From contig CAZTLI010000029.1 in assembly GCA_964614375.1 (NCBI GenBank), positions 1-21,953 of the forward strand: a stretch of DNA of 21,953 nt, read 5' to 3'. The notes below the pieces were generated by a model. The model searched no databases and was not told the DNA's origin. It saw only the letters and a list, made by a program, of their open reading frames with translations. Origin of the DNA: CAZTLI01 sp964614375. GTDB taxonomy: Bacteria; Chloroflexota; Anaerolineae; Aggregatilineales; Phototrophicaceae. This document shows, piece by piece, positions 8,338-15,784 of the stretch. Both the position numbers and the translations under genes were made by a program. How positions within the stretch are numbered: position 1 is the stretch's first letter; each line of letters opens with the position of its first letter.

Positions 8338-8718
8338 ATGCCTGTGATGGCAGTATGGGACAATGAAGAACGCACGATTCTTCGCTATATCTTCGAGGGA
8401 CGATGGACGGTTGAGGAATTCGACAAGGCTTCAGAGCCTGAAATGTCGATGACACCTTCACCTGACGAATCCATCTATCTTATCGCAGACATGCGTGACG
8501 GTCATGGTCTTCCGCTGGAGTTCCTCTCCACTCGTGAAGATGCAGTCTGGCGGCGTCTGCCCCACCTGACTACCATGATTGTCGCCACACCCAAAGACGA
8601 AATCTTGCGTGTTTATGATATGCACGTTCGTCTAACCGGGAATCAGCCCGTGTTTTCGCCCGCACAATCGCTGGAAGAAGCCTACGCCATGATCGACCAG
8701 CATCGGCGCGGAGCCTGA
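8338..8718 (+). CDS. Small STAS/SpoIIAA-like hypothetical protein
   Basis: This 126-residue soluble protein has no signal peptide and no cysteine. The alternation of strands and helices (TILRYIFEGRWTVEEFDKA, then SIYLIADMRDG, then LTTMIVATPKDEIL, then a closing SLEEAYAMIDQH helix) looks like the small alpha/beta fold of STAS or SpoIIAA-like domains; this is a fold impression, not a motif match. The function is unknown. AGAGGGGG (8321-8328) lies 9 bases before ATG 8338, supporting the start over the ATG three codons later. It is followed closely by a strong terminator and has about 100 bases of AT-rich leader, so it is probably monocistronic. Confidence 0.7.
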   Translation: MPVMAVWDNEERTILRYIFEGRWTVEEFDKASEPEMSMTPSPDESIYLIADMRDGHGLPLEFLSTREDAVWRRLPHLTTMIVATPKDEILRVYDMHVRLTGNQPVFSPAQSLEEAYAMIDQHRRGA

Positions 8719-8755
8719 TTTTCCTTCATTTTTTCATTGCAATATCATTATCGGG

Positions 8756-8794
8756 CGCTGTGATGGGGACATCTCCATCGCAGCGTTTTGTTTT
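8756..8794 (+). terminator. Rho-independent terminator after the STAS-like gene
   Basis: CGCTGTGATGG (8756-8766) pairs with CCATCGCAGCG (8775-8785), an 11-base stem with one G-T wobble and an 8-base loop, followed by TTTTGTTTT. It lies 37 bases after the stop codon. Confidence 0.85.
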
Positions 8795-8835
8795 GGGATA
8801 AACACTCTAAACGCCGCATCACAAAGGGGTTTTGG

Positions 8836-8859
8836 TAGGGGCACACCGCGATGTGCCCC
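8836..8859. repeat. Intergenic palindrome GTAGGGGCACA...TGTGCCCC
   Basis: GGGGCACA (8838-8845) pairs perfectly with TGTGCCCC (8852-8859) around CCGCGA. It lies 22 bases after the stop of the minus-strand membrane-protein gene but has no T tract in that direction. It resembles the element at 2199-2225 on the opposite strand. Confidence 0.5.
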
Positions 8860-8881
8860 GCGTGTATTCGACCAGACATGA

Positions 8882-9493
8882 CTACCCGCGCCGTGCTTTG
8901 CGTTTTTGCAGACGTTCGCGCCGGCGCGCGGCAGAGAGCAGTCCATCGTTGATGAGCGCATCGGTAACGTGTGTGGGGTCATAGTCGTCGGTGGGCATAA
9001 TCACCCGCATCGCCAGCGCCCCCAATCCTGTGATAATTGCGCCGATAACAAGGCTGAGAAACAGCAGTTCTTCACTTTGCAGCGAATCGACGGTCAATTC
9101 CTCAAGCCCTAACATGCGCCGCAGCAGCAGGTTGGCAAGCACGGTTGAACCTGCCAGACCGAGAACCAATCCCGCCAACCAGTAGGGGCCGATTTTCTTG
9201 AACATAAAGCCAATGATGAACGTCACAATCAACCCGACAATCAGGATGATGAGCGCGCCGCTGGTGAGGGTGTTGGATGTCGTTTCCCAACCCGCTTCCT
9301 CAACATTGACAATCACGCGGCTGAGTCCGAAGACAATGAGACTAACCCCAAGCACCAACCCAACCAGATATTTCACAGGGCCAAGCGTCAGGCGCTTCGG
9401 CAGCAGGCTTTTCGTCAACTGCTCGACCATCATCGTGAAGAGAATCATCACGCCCAGCAGGAGCGCGGTCTGAAAAATTGCGGTGCTATTCAT
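8882..9493 (-). CDS. Five-helix integral membrane protein, unknown function
   Basis: This is a 203-residue protein with five hydrophobic segments at about 5-24, 42-62, 78-98, 103-123 and 142-162. A 40-residue cytoplasmic-looking tail follows that ends in a strongly basic stretch (RRRERLQKRKARRG). No family motif is recognised. The short loops between helices and the basic tail suggest a small inner-membrane protein with an odd number of spans. AAGGA lies 9 bases before the ATG at 9493. It is on the same strand as, and 126 bases downstream of, the double TIR-like gene (9620-10780), so co-transcription is possible; the intervening bases hold only weak dyads. Confidence 0.8.
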   Translation of the reverse strand: MNSTAIFQTALLLGVMILFTMMVEQLTKSLLPKRLTLGPVKYLVGLVLGVSLIVFGLSRVIVNVEEAGWETTSNTLTSGALIILIVGLIVTFIIGFMFKKIGPYWLAGLVLGLAGSTVLANLLLRRMLGLEELTVDSLQSEELLFLSLVIGAIITGLGALAMRVIMPTDDYDPTHVTDALINDGLLSAARRRERLQKRKARRG

Positions 9494-9619
9494 ACGAAAC
9501 AGTCCTTAACATTGATGATATGCCTGTAGCATACATCACCAGACGTTCAGAAATCGTTTAGAGACCGTCTCCTGTCGTTGGCAGAATTTCAAGCCCGTCG
9601 AGTGCTGCGCGAGTCCCAT

Positions 9620-10780
9620 CTATTCTGGTTTAGTTTTCTGCTTCTCTTCTAAATCGTTCAACAGCCAGATAATCGCGCGGTGCAGGTCTGTTTTCAATTT
9701 TTCGCCGCCTGCGATGCTGTTTTCGTAGATGATGAAGCGCAAATGGCGGATGTCGAAGGGCAGGTCGTCTACATCTGTGGCTTGCGAAATGAGAACCGCG
9801 GGCTTGCCGAGTGTATGGGCGATGCCCAGCTCATAATAAACATTGGCGTTTTCCTCTGTGGTTTCGACAATCACCAATCGGCAGGCATTAATCGCCGCCC
9901 ACACCTCATCAATAATCGAGCCAGTCAGCGAGGTGAAGTCATCGCCGCGCTTGATGGTGAGATTCAACGTCGCCGCGACAGGTTTGATAATGTTTTGATA
10001 AATCGTATCGAATTGTTCACGAAAGGGCGTAATCATGAAAATGTCAGATGTGAATTGGCTGCCTTTCGATGGTTCACCAAAGATGGGATTGACCGTCTGG
10101 AGATGGGTCGCACTTTTCGATTTGTGCGTGACCGATTGTTGGGCTTCTTGAACCGCAAGGGCGCGCCGGACAATCTGTTCGAGGCGGGCTTCGGCAATAT
10201 CGACCGCGCGTTTGACCTGTGCATCGAAGTCTTCTTCCGTTGCTGTACTTTGTGCCGTAACCCGCGCACGGAAGGATTGCAGTGGTGGCGGCATCAGCGA
10301 GTCGATGGTCGATTTCAGGTCGCTCAGATTCTGTTTGAAATTTGACAGCGACACGATCACCTTCGCCTGCAATTCGCGCGAGTCGCCGAAGGTATTGATG
10401 ACATGATTTTGCGCCAGATTATCGAAAAAGGCGCGCAAACGCTCATTGGCTGTGTTCTCGGCGGCGGCGTGGATGAAGATGAGGCACAGTTTATTGCGGC
10501 TGTTGGCATAGTTATATTCCAATTCCAGATGCGAATGATCTTGCCCCGCTGGAATATACCCATACGCATCGACATATATCCCGATGAAAACGTCGGAATC
10601 ATCAATCACGCGATAGGCCGTCTCGATTGGATTGTCGGCATCTGACCCGGCGAAAAAGTCGTCGGTGCTGATGGGCGCGAGGGGCAGTTCCTGGATTTTC
10701 CATAATGCCATTTTAACCGCTTCGGTGAAGCGTTGACTCTCGGTATCATTGGCGCTGCTGATATAGACCTTGTATGTCAT
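9620..10780 (-). CDS. DUF4062 domain fused to a nucleoside deoxyribosyltransferase/TIR-like domain
   Basis: This is a 386-residue protein. Residues 3 to about 135 match DUF4062: KVYISSANDTESQR start, a middle with DSDVFIGIYVDAYGYIP, and SHLELEYNYA at 83-92 carrying conserved Glu residues. After a charged helical linker (about 150-235), residues 245 to about 375 form a second Rossmann-like domain of the nucleoside 2-deoxyribosyltransferase/TIR-like type. It has DIFMITPFREQFDTIY, RGDDF at 278-282, and NANVYYELGIAHTLGK at 311-326, where E317 is at the position of the catalytic Glu; PFDIRHLRFIIY closes it. Such domains act as NAD or nucleotide glycosidases or bind nucleotides in immunity. Both families are known from prokaryotic conflict systems, so a defence role is a reasonable inference but unproven. 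The ribosome-binding site is GGAG, 9 bases before ATG. It is divergent from the TPR gene. Confidence 0.85.
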   Translation of the reverse strand: MTYKVYISSANDTESQRFTEAVKMALWKIQELPLAPISTDDFFAGSDADNPIETAYRVIDDSDVFIGIYVDAYGYIPAGQDHSHLELEYNYANSRNKLCLIFIHAAAENTANERLRAFFDNLAQNHVINTFGDSRELQAKVIVSLSNFKQNLSDLKSTIDSLMPPPLQSFRARVTAQSTATEEDFDAQVKRAVDIAEARLEQIVRRALAVQEAQQSVTHKSKSATHLQTVNPIFGEPSKGSQFTSDIFMITPFREQFDTIYQNIIKPVAATLNLTIKRGDDFTSLTGSIIDEVWAAINACRLVIVETTEENANVYYELGIAHTLGKPAVLISQATDVDDLPFDIRHLRFIIYENSIAGGEKLKTDLHRAIIWLLNDLEEKQKTKPE

Positions 10781-10880
10781 TATTCCGGTCTCCGTTTTTT
10801 GAGGAATATGTGCAAAGTGACGTACTATTCGTTACTATATAGGAAAGGCGCTGGTTTTCCCACTCATTGCGAGACACTGC

Positions 10881-12092
10881 ATGAAAATCAATCGAAATCG
10901 TTCACGACTCTCCTATCGACGCAAGCGGCGACGTTCAGGATTTTTACCGTTGGCGATGCTGGTCGGGGTGCTGGTGGGGATTGTGACGTTATCGTGGGAT
11001 CGCATCGGGCAGTTGTTCCCATTCGCCGCGCCACGCACCACCAACATCGACCTGAGTGAAGTCGAAGCGGCCTTCGCGCGGGGGGATTTGGACGAAGCCA
11101 TCGCGCTGGCTCGTCAATTTGTAGAGGAAAATCCCGATACCCCGGATGGTGTGGTGTGGCTGGCGCGCGCCCTCATCTATCGCAGTTATACGGACTATGA
11201 TCGCGGCATTGACCGGCAATCCGCATTGGAGGTGACGGCAGCCGCCTTTGAACGATTGCCGCGTAATCCGACCATTATGGCGATCCATGCCTATACGCTG
11301 AATGCCAATGGACAGGCAGCGGATGCGGCGCGCATCGCCCAGCGCGCGCTTGAACGTGAACCGGAACATCCACTTGCCCACATCGCCATTGGGCTGGCGT
11401 ATGGTGGCGTGGGGAGTTTTGAAATTGCCCTGCGCGAGGTGGAACAGGCCGTGACCTTCGCCCGTCGCGCCGATGCCGCCACCCAGATGGACGCCCACCG
11501 CGCACTGGCGATTAGTTACAGCGATTTAGGACGCTATGCTGAAGCGATCACCTCTATCCAACGGGCGATACAACTGTACCCGCGCCTTGTGCCGCTGCAC
11601 TTTGAACGGGCGCTCTATGGCCTGCAAATTGGCGATGCAGACGCGGCGACGGTGGCCTATTTCCAGATATTGGCCTTCGACCCGGACAACGCCAAAGCGC
11701 GCCTGCGCTTGTGTGAAGTATCAAGTATGCTGCGCCAGCGCGAAACGGCGATACGCTTCTGTTCCGAAGTCACACAGCTTGCACCCAACTGGTCGGAAGG
11801 CTGGTATTTGCTCGGACGCGAACATTTCTTACAAAGCGATTTCGCGACCGCGCAAGCATATCTCCATACGTGTACGACGCTGCAAGTGATGCAAGCTATT
11901 CCAGTTGAGGAACGGCGTTTCGAGTGCTGGTATTTGCAGGGGCAGGCGGCGGAAATCGTCGGAGATTGTGAGGGTCTGCTGGCGACCTATAATGAGTTTA
12001 GAGCGATGGCGGCGAGTGCGGCGCTTCCACAAACCTGGAATTATCCCCCCGAAGGGCCTCCCGGTTGCGCGGACTATACCCCTGCGAATTAA
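10881..12092 (+). CDS. Membrane-anchored tetratricopeptide-repeat protein
   Basis: This is a 403-residue protein. A very basic N-terminus (MKINRNRSRLSYRRKRRR) precedes one hydrophobic segment (about 20-38), so the protein is anchored with its N-terminus inside and its body outside the membrane. From about residue 57 it is made of TPR-type helix pairs. Clear units start near 58 (AFARGDLDEAIALARQFV), 145, 175, 211 (ALAISYSDLGRYAEAITSIQRAIQLYP) and 250 (GDADAATVAYFQILAFDPDN). The C-terminal 80 residues contain several cysteines (CTTL, FECWYLQG, GDCEG, GCAD) that could form disulfides outside the cell. Likely a protein-protein interaction scaffold; partners unknown. No neighbour is on the same strand nearby. 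Confidence 0.8.
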   Translation: MKINRNRSRLSYRRKRRRSGFLPLAMLVGVLVGIVTLSWDRIGQLFPFAAPRTTNIDLSEVEAAFARGDLDEAIALARQFVEENPDTPDGVVWLARALIYRSYTDYDRGIDRQSALEVTAAAFERLPRNPTIMAIHAYTLNANGQAADAARIAQRALEREPEHPLAHIAIGLAYGGVGSFEIALREVEQAVTFARRADAATQMDAHRALAISYSDLGRYAEAITSIQRAIQLYPRLVPLHFERALYGLQIGDADAATVAYFQILAFDPDNAKARLRLCEVSSMLRQRETAIRFCSEVTQLAPNWSEGWYLLGREHFLQSDFATAQAYLHTCTTLQVMQAIPVEERRFECWYLQGQAAEIVGDCEGLLATYNEFRAMAASAALPQTWNYPPEGPPGCADYTPAN

Positions 12093-12159
12093 TACGCCAC
12101 ACGATAGCAATGGACACGACCTGACGCGATGGCTTCATAAAACCCGCACCCGTCGGACG

Positions 12160-12747
12160 TTAATATTCGATGCGATCTGGATCGCTGGAACGGGGATGTT
12201 TCTTGCGCTGTTCATGGGCTTCACCGTCGTGTTTTCCGAGTTCCCATCCCACGGCGTTGAGATTGGCTTCAGCCCAATCAACCGATTCTTGATCGGTTAC
12301 GGTGGCAATCGAATTATTCCAGCGGTTGTACCAACCAGCCAGACTAATCACTGCGAGCATCTCGACGATTTGACGGTCAGTATAATGGTTACGCAAGTCT
12401 GCAAAATGCTTCGGCTCAACCCTATTGGGGACAGTCGCGCCATCGCGCGCTAATCGCAGGGCGACCTTTTCCGCCTCAGCGAATGCGTCTGATTGTTCAA
12501 ATGTCCAGATGTCACGAATCCGGTCTGGATCAACACCCATTAAATGGAGTGTGTATGCGCCATGCGCCTGACAGTGCTGGCAGCCGCCCGCAACACTCGC
12601 CATCGTGAACAGTTCACTCCGCAGTTGGCGAGACAGGTTGTTGGGCGAAACCATGACCAGTTCAACCAAATCCTGGAAAATAGTCATCATTTCGGGCCAG
12701 GCGAAAATCTCGAGATTTTGTCTGTTCTGATATTTGAAGTCTGTCAT
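12160..12747 (-). CDS. AhpD-like carboxymuconolactone decarboxylase-family protein
   Basis: This is a 195-residue protein starting at ATG 12747, with GAGGTG 5 bases upstream; longer in-frame extensions lack a ribosome-binding site. The family motif is GGCQHCQAHG: C56 and C59 form the redox CxxC, H62 follows, and E45 lies at the usual distance before it. This places it with the peroxidase-related/AhpD-like branch of the CMD fold, which uses the cysteine pair to reduce peroxides or acts as a disulfide reductase. The C-terminal half (EMLAVISLAGWYNRWNNSI) is the second family helix pair. It lies downstream of a terminator for the metalloprotease gene, so it needs its own promoter. Its 3' end converges on the TPR gene, 67 bases away. 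Confidence 0.85.
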   Translation of the reverse strand: MTDFKYQNRQNLEIFAWPEMMTIFQDLVELVMVSPNNLSRQLRSELFTMASVAGGCQHCQAHGAYTLHLMGVDPDRIRDIWTFEQSDAFAEAEKVALRLARDGATVPNRVEPKHFADLRNHYTDRQIVEMLAVISLAGWYNRWNNSIATVTDQESVDWAEANLNAVGWELGKHDGEAHEQRKKHPRSSDPDRIEY

Positions 12748-12910
12748 TGGCGCACCTCTGCACGAAGCTGGTTCATCCACTCCGCTATGTTTATACCATT
12801 TAGATGATAGCGCGTCGAATAGTCTCGGACTTTGAATCACGTCGTTCACGGGTTTAACGAGGACATCACCATGTAAATACCGCGAATATTCGGAAGGTAT
12901 TACCATCTCA

Positions 12911-12942
12911 ACGAAAAAGAGGCGAGACCCGTATCTCGCCTC
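12911..12942 (-). terminator. Rho-independent terminator of the metalloprotease gene
   Basis: GAGGCGAGA (12919-12927) and TCTCGCCTC (12934-12942) form a perfect 9-base stem around CCCGTA. Read on the minus strand the hairpin is followed by TTTTTCGT. It starts 22 bases after the stop codon of the gene at 12965. Confidence 0.9.
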
Positions 12943-12964
12943 CAGGATTGCATACGATTGGATT

Positions 12965-13819
12965 TTAGCGATTAGGCCAGCGTGAATAGTTGGCGCACAT
13001 CCCGGCATGGTCTGTCGGGTCGGGTTCGTGGACTTGCCCGTGATAGACCGGGTTCATGACCGCTGTTGGTGGCGGGCCAAAGTGACCGAGACCGAGCGAG
13101 TGACCATTTTCATGCAGCGCCACCGTTTCGATGTCAATCAAGGGCAGGTCGGCGTTCACACCCCAGTTGAAGCCCGCATTGTAATAGACTTCATTGAGGG
13201 CGGTATCGACAAAGTTATCGCCGTTGGAATCCAGCGGGTTGCCGTTGCCGTCAATAAAGGTGAACGTGACCGAGAAGGCCAGCGTATTCGCGTCGAACCA
13301 GGGCGGGCCAGGCGGGAACCAGCCTGCGCTCACAATGTCCGCCGCGAAGGGGTTGCCAAAGCCACCGGCGTTGATGAAAAAGTCGAAGATGGTGATGTCG
13401 CCGCCGGGGTCGGCACGCTGGACAATATCGACACTGCTCAGGCAGCGTTCGGCGTTCCATGTATTCATCGAGCGCACAATCGCGGCATTAGCATCGGCGC
13501 TGCTCACACCGTTCGGCGGCGCGCCTGTGACGATATAGGTGAGGTCATCGCCCTGTGCCAGACGATTGGGGTCGTTGGGCACCCAGCGGAACGGTTGTTG
13601 CAGGATACGGGTTGAGGGGCGTCCCTGCCCGATGGTGAAGAAATCCACCTGGGCAATCTGGACATTGAGACCCATATCCGCCAATTGTGCATTGATGCCT
13701 TGCACAATCCCGGTCACATCATCCTGTGCGACAGGTTCGGCAGTGACCACGCCAAATGAAATAACGAGTGCCACAACCAGTACAAAAGAAACGGTGAGAA
13801 TCATCATTCTACGGGGCAT
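12965..13819 (-). CDS. Secreted zinc metalloprotease (matrixin-like, metzincin)
   Basis: This is a 284-residue protein with a signal peptide (hydrophobic core about 6-25, cleavage probably near VTA-EP at 27). The zinc site is HENGHSLGLGH: H236, E237 (catalytic), H240 and H246 in the metzincin HExxHxxGxxH pattern. The Met-turn follows as AVMNPVY (M255). A calcium-loop-like DGNGNPLDSNGDNFVD (190-205) precedes it. These features fit peptidase family M10/matrixin. No PRCGVPD cysteine-switch motif is seen in the N-terminal part; only C126 and C275 are evident, perhaps as a disulfide. Predicted role: extracellular protein degradation. AAGGAG lies about 10 bases before the ATG. It ends with its own terminator and so is monocistronic. 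Confidence 0.88.
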   Translation of the reverse strand: MPRRMMILTVSFVLVVALVISFGVVTAEPVAQDDVTGIVQGINAQLADMGLNVQIAQVDFFTIGQGRPSTRILQQPFRWVPNDPNRLAQGDDLTYIVTGAPPNGVSSADANAAIVRSMNTWNAERCLSSVDIVQRADPGGDITIFDFFINAGGFGNPFAADIVSAGWFPPGPPWFDANTLAFSVTFTFIDGNGNPLDSNGDNFVDTALNEVYYNAGFNWGVNADLPLIDIETVALHENGHSLGLGHFGPPPTAVMNPVYHGQVHEPDPTDHAGMCANYSRWPNR

Positions 13820-14145
13820 TAGTTTGAAGCTCCTTAAACATGACTATGGTGATTAATTGCACACATGAGGGGCTAATTTCGTGCTTACGGGGCACTCACA
13901 CCGCACTCATGATTGCGCCGCAGATTATAACACGGTCTCTCAATTCTTCAACCAGCACCGCCCTTTCCATATATTGGCAGATTATTGTCATCACTAACAA
14001 ATGACTGCTCCACAGCATGACAAACTGCCATGCCGCCGCGATGTGCCGACGCTGCAATGTGCGTTATAGGCGCATCGCAACTTTTATCGTCCCTCATCGT
14101 ATAGATATACAGATTGAAAAGAATGCTTTTGGGGAGTATCACGCA
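13820..14145. other. Gene-free divergent promoter interval (326 bases)
   Basis: This separates the minus-strand metalloprotease gene from the plus-strand envelope operon. Short open frames exist on both strands but have no ribosome-binding site or protein-like composition. GGGGAG at 14131-14136 is the ribosome-binding site of the following gene. I see no clear -35/-10 pair. Confidence 0.6.
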
Positions 14146-14625
14146 ATGGAAAAACGCAAAAATGACACGATACCATCGCGCTCAACCGCGACACGGTTTA
14201 TCGCCGTCCTCTTGATTGTTACGGGTGTGTTCAGCCTCTTGTGGATGACGGGCGCGTTCTCGACGGACGTATTCGTCAGCGTGGGCAATGCCGCTGGTCA
14301 ATTCGGCGAAAACGTGGGCGAAGTGGCGGGTTCATTTGGCGAAAGCATCGGGCAGTTCTTCAGCAGCTTTGGCGAAAGCATCGGGCAGTTCTTCGGCAGC
14401 TTTGGCGAAGGCATTGGTCGATTCTTCGGCAGCTTTGGCGAGAATATCGTCAATTTACTGCCGTTTCTACTGGTTGGCGTGGGATTGTTCCTGCTGCTCT
14501 ATCGCCCACGTCCCCAACTGGAAGTGCTGGACAGCGACATGAACGAGATGGTCGATAGCAGCTTGAACGATGCTGATTATGTGACCGATTTTAACCTGGT
14601 TCAACATGAGGGGAAGAGACAATGA
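14146..14625 (+). CDS. Two-helix membrane protein with five 11-residue repeats
   Basis: This is a 159-residue protein; I chose ATG 14146 because GGGGAG lies 9 bases upstream and the residues before it have no family character. One membrane segment is at about 18-37 and another at 103-119. Between them are five tandem 11-residue units: FGENVGEVAGS (53-63), FGESIGQFFSS, FGESIGQFFGS, FGEGIGRFFGS and FGENIVNLLPF (97-107). Phe, Ile and Phe-Phe recur with 11-residue spacing, as expected of a long amphipathic helix or membrane-surface segment. The tail is acidic. The stop codon overlaps the start of the LiaF-like gene (ATGA), so the two are translationally coupled and probably work together in the envelope. 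I do not recognise a named family. Confidence 0.82.
   Translation: MEKRKNDTIPSRSTATRFIAVLLIVTGVFSLLWMTGAFSTDVFVSVGNAAGQFGENVGEVAGSFGESIGQFFSSFGESIGQFFGSFGEGIGRFFGSFGENIVNLLPFLLVGVGLFLLLYRPRPQLEVLDSDMNEMVDSSLNDADYVTDFNLVQHEGKRQ
14302..14466 (+). repeat. 33-base tandem repeat, five units, in coding sequence
   Basis: Five units of 33 bases start at 14302, 14335, 14368, 14401 and 14434. Units two and three differ by one base; the first and last are diverged. The period equals eleven codons, so changes in unit number would keep the frame. Confidence 0.9.
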
Positions 14626-15593
14626 CAGACTCTTATTCACAAAATCGACGGGGCTATCAATCCCTGTTCTGGCCTGTGATATTGATTGGTATCGGCACTA
14701 TCTGGCTGTTGAGCAATGCGGGCATTTTCACAGCGACCAATCTGGCGGTGCTGGGGCGCATCTGGCCCGTGCTGCTGATTATCATCGGGCTGGACATGCT
14801 CTTCGGACGCCAATCCCGCGTGCTGGGCGCGCTCATCGGGGTAGGGACGGTAGTGCTGGTTATCGCGCTCATGCTGGTGGGGCCGAGTATGGGGCTGGTC
14901 AGTGACTATGAAGTGCAAGAAGTAACCTACGGCGCCGACGTGGGCGATGCCGATTCCGCGCAAATTGTCATTCATGCGGGCGTGGAAACGGTCAATATCA
15001 ACGCACTGCCCGAATCGGCACAGTTGATTAATGCCGACCTGACCTATTATGGCGAAATCATATGGGATGTAGAAAGTGACGCGACTGGTCAAACAACTGT
15101 CACCCTGCAAGAAGAAGGCGGCAGCATCGACTTTTCTGGCGGATTTTTCGCGACCTTGTTCGGCGCCCCCCAGGATAATGCCGCGCGCTGGGACATCCAG
15201 CTCAACCGCGATTTGCCGCTGGAATTGGACATCAATGGCGGCGTCGGCACGCTCAACCTCGACCTGCGTGAGATGAATGTCACGAGTGTGACAGCATCGC
15301 TCGGCGTCGGCGGGACAGAAATCTGGCTGCCGGAAGCGGACGCGAGTTATACCGTGAACATTGAGGGCGGCGTCGGCGGCGTGACCATCCATCTGCCCGA
15401 CGGCGCAAACGTGCAATTGACAGCCGATGTCGGCGTTGGCGGGATTGATGTGCCGGGATACTTGAGTCGTGTCAGTGGTGATGATGGCTTCATCGGCGGC
15501 AGCGGCGTCTGGGAAACCGAGGGCTTTGCCAATGCTGATGTGCAAATCACAATAGAATATGACGGCGGCGTCGGCGGCCTGACCGTGCGCTAA
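14622..15593 (+). CDS. LiaF-like envelope stress protein (three membrane helices plus beta domain)
   Basis: This is a 323-residue protein. Three hydrophobic segments at about 14-33, 41-61 and 67-87 match the LiaI/LiaF N-terminal region, with FWPVILIGIGTIWLL then GRIWPVLLIIIGLDMLFG typical of it. From about 95 to the end is a beta-rich domain with repeated GGVGTLNLDL, GVGGTEIWLP, GGVGGVTIHLP and GVGGIDVPG units, as in the LiaF C-terminal and related toast-rack/adhesin-like domains. In Firmicutes LiaF restrains a cell-envelope stress histidine kinase; here no two-component genes are adjacent, so only a general envelope role is supported. It starts inside the stop codon of the repeat protein and ends before a strong terminator, so the two genes form a complete operon. 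Confidence 0.82.
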   Translation: MTDSYSQNRRGYQSLFWPVILIGIGTIWLLSNAGIFTATNLAVLGRIWPVLLIIIGLDMLFGRQSRVLGALIGVGTVVLVIALMLVGPSMGLVSDYEVQEVTYGADVGDADSAQIVIHAGVETVNINALPESAQLINADLTYYGEIIWDVESDATGQTTVTLQEEGGSIDFSGGFFATLFGAPQDNAARWDIQLNRDLPLELDINGGVGTLNLDLREMNVTSVTASLGVGGTEIWLPEADASYTVNIEGGVGGVTIHLPDGANVQLTADVGVGGIDVPGYLSRVSGDDGFIGGSGVWETEGFANADVQITIEYDGGVGGLTVR

Positions 15594-15621
15594 ACCTATT
15601 TTCACTGTAAAGCACACAAAG

Positions 15622-15653
15622 GACACAGAAGCGCCGGGTTTCTGTGTCTTTTT
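15622..15653 (+). terminator. Rho-independent terminator of the envelope operon
   Basis: GACACAGAA (15622-15630) pairs perfectly with TTCTGTGTC (15640-15648) around a 9-base GC-rich loop, followed by TTTTT. It begins 28 bases after the stop codon. Confidence 0.9.
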
Positions 15654-15674
15654 GAGTCTTATCCATCCACAAAG

Positions 15675-15702
15675 TTGACGATTATGTAAGCAAAGGTACA
15701 AT
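15675..15702 (+). promoter_or_regulatory. Candidate upstream promoter P1 of the Panacea module
   Basis: TTGACG (15675-15680) and TACAAT (15697-15702) with a 16-base spacer, just after the preceding terminator. Confidence 0.5.
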
Positions 15703-15745
15703 GTAATCAATCAAGCAGGATTACAAATTAATGTTATTCCGTGAA

Positions 15746-15774
15746 TTGACCGTTAAGAGGCTTTGTTTTAGAAT
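15746..15774 (+). promoter_or_regulatory. Candidate proximal promoter P2 of the Panacea module
   Basis: TTGACC (15746-15751) and TAGAAT (15769-15774) have an ideal 17-base spacer. The predicted transcription start is about 15781, roughly 29 bases before the ATG at 15810. Confidence 0.6.
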
Positions 15775-15784
15775 ATACGTTCTA
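15769..15784. promoter_or_regulatory. Dyad overlapping the -10 box; candidate operator, LexA-like
   Basis: TAGAA (15769-15773) and TTCTA (15780-15784) form an inverted repeat over the -10 region of P2, where a repressor would block transcription. The centre GAAT-ATAC-GTTC (15771-15782) is one base away from the Gram-positive-type LexA core GAAC-N4-GTTC. It could serve autoregulation by the antitoxin or SOS control; which of these is inference. Confidence 0.4.

Noticed and set aside
12748..13008. Upstream extension of the AhpD-like frame
   Set aside because: It runs through the metalloprotease terminator and has no family similarity; ATG 12747 has a good ribosome-binding site.
14302..14466. 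Tandem 33-base units as a CRISPR array
   Set aside because: The units are contiguous without spacers and encode a regular 11-residue protein repeat.
14637..15710. Long minus-strand frame opposite the LiaF-like gene
   Set aside because: No motif or ribosome-binding site, and it runs through the plus-strand terminator; a shadow of the operon.
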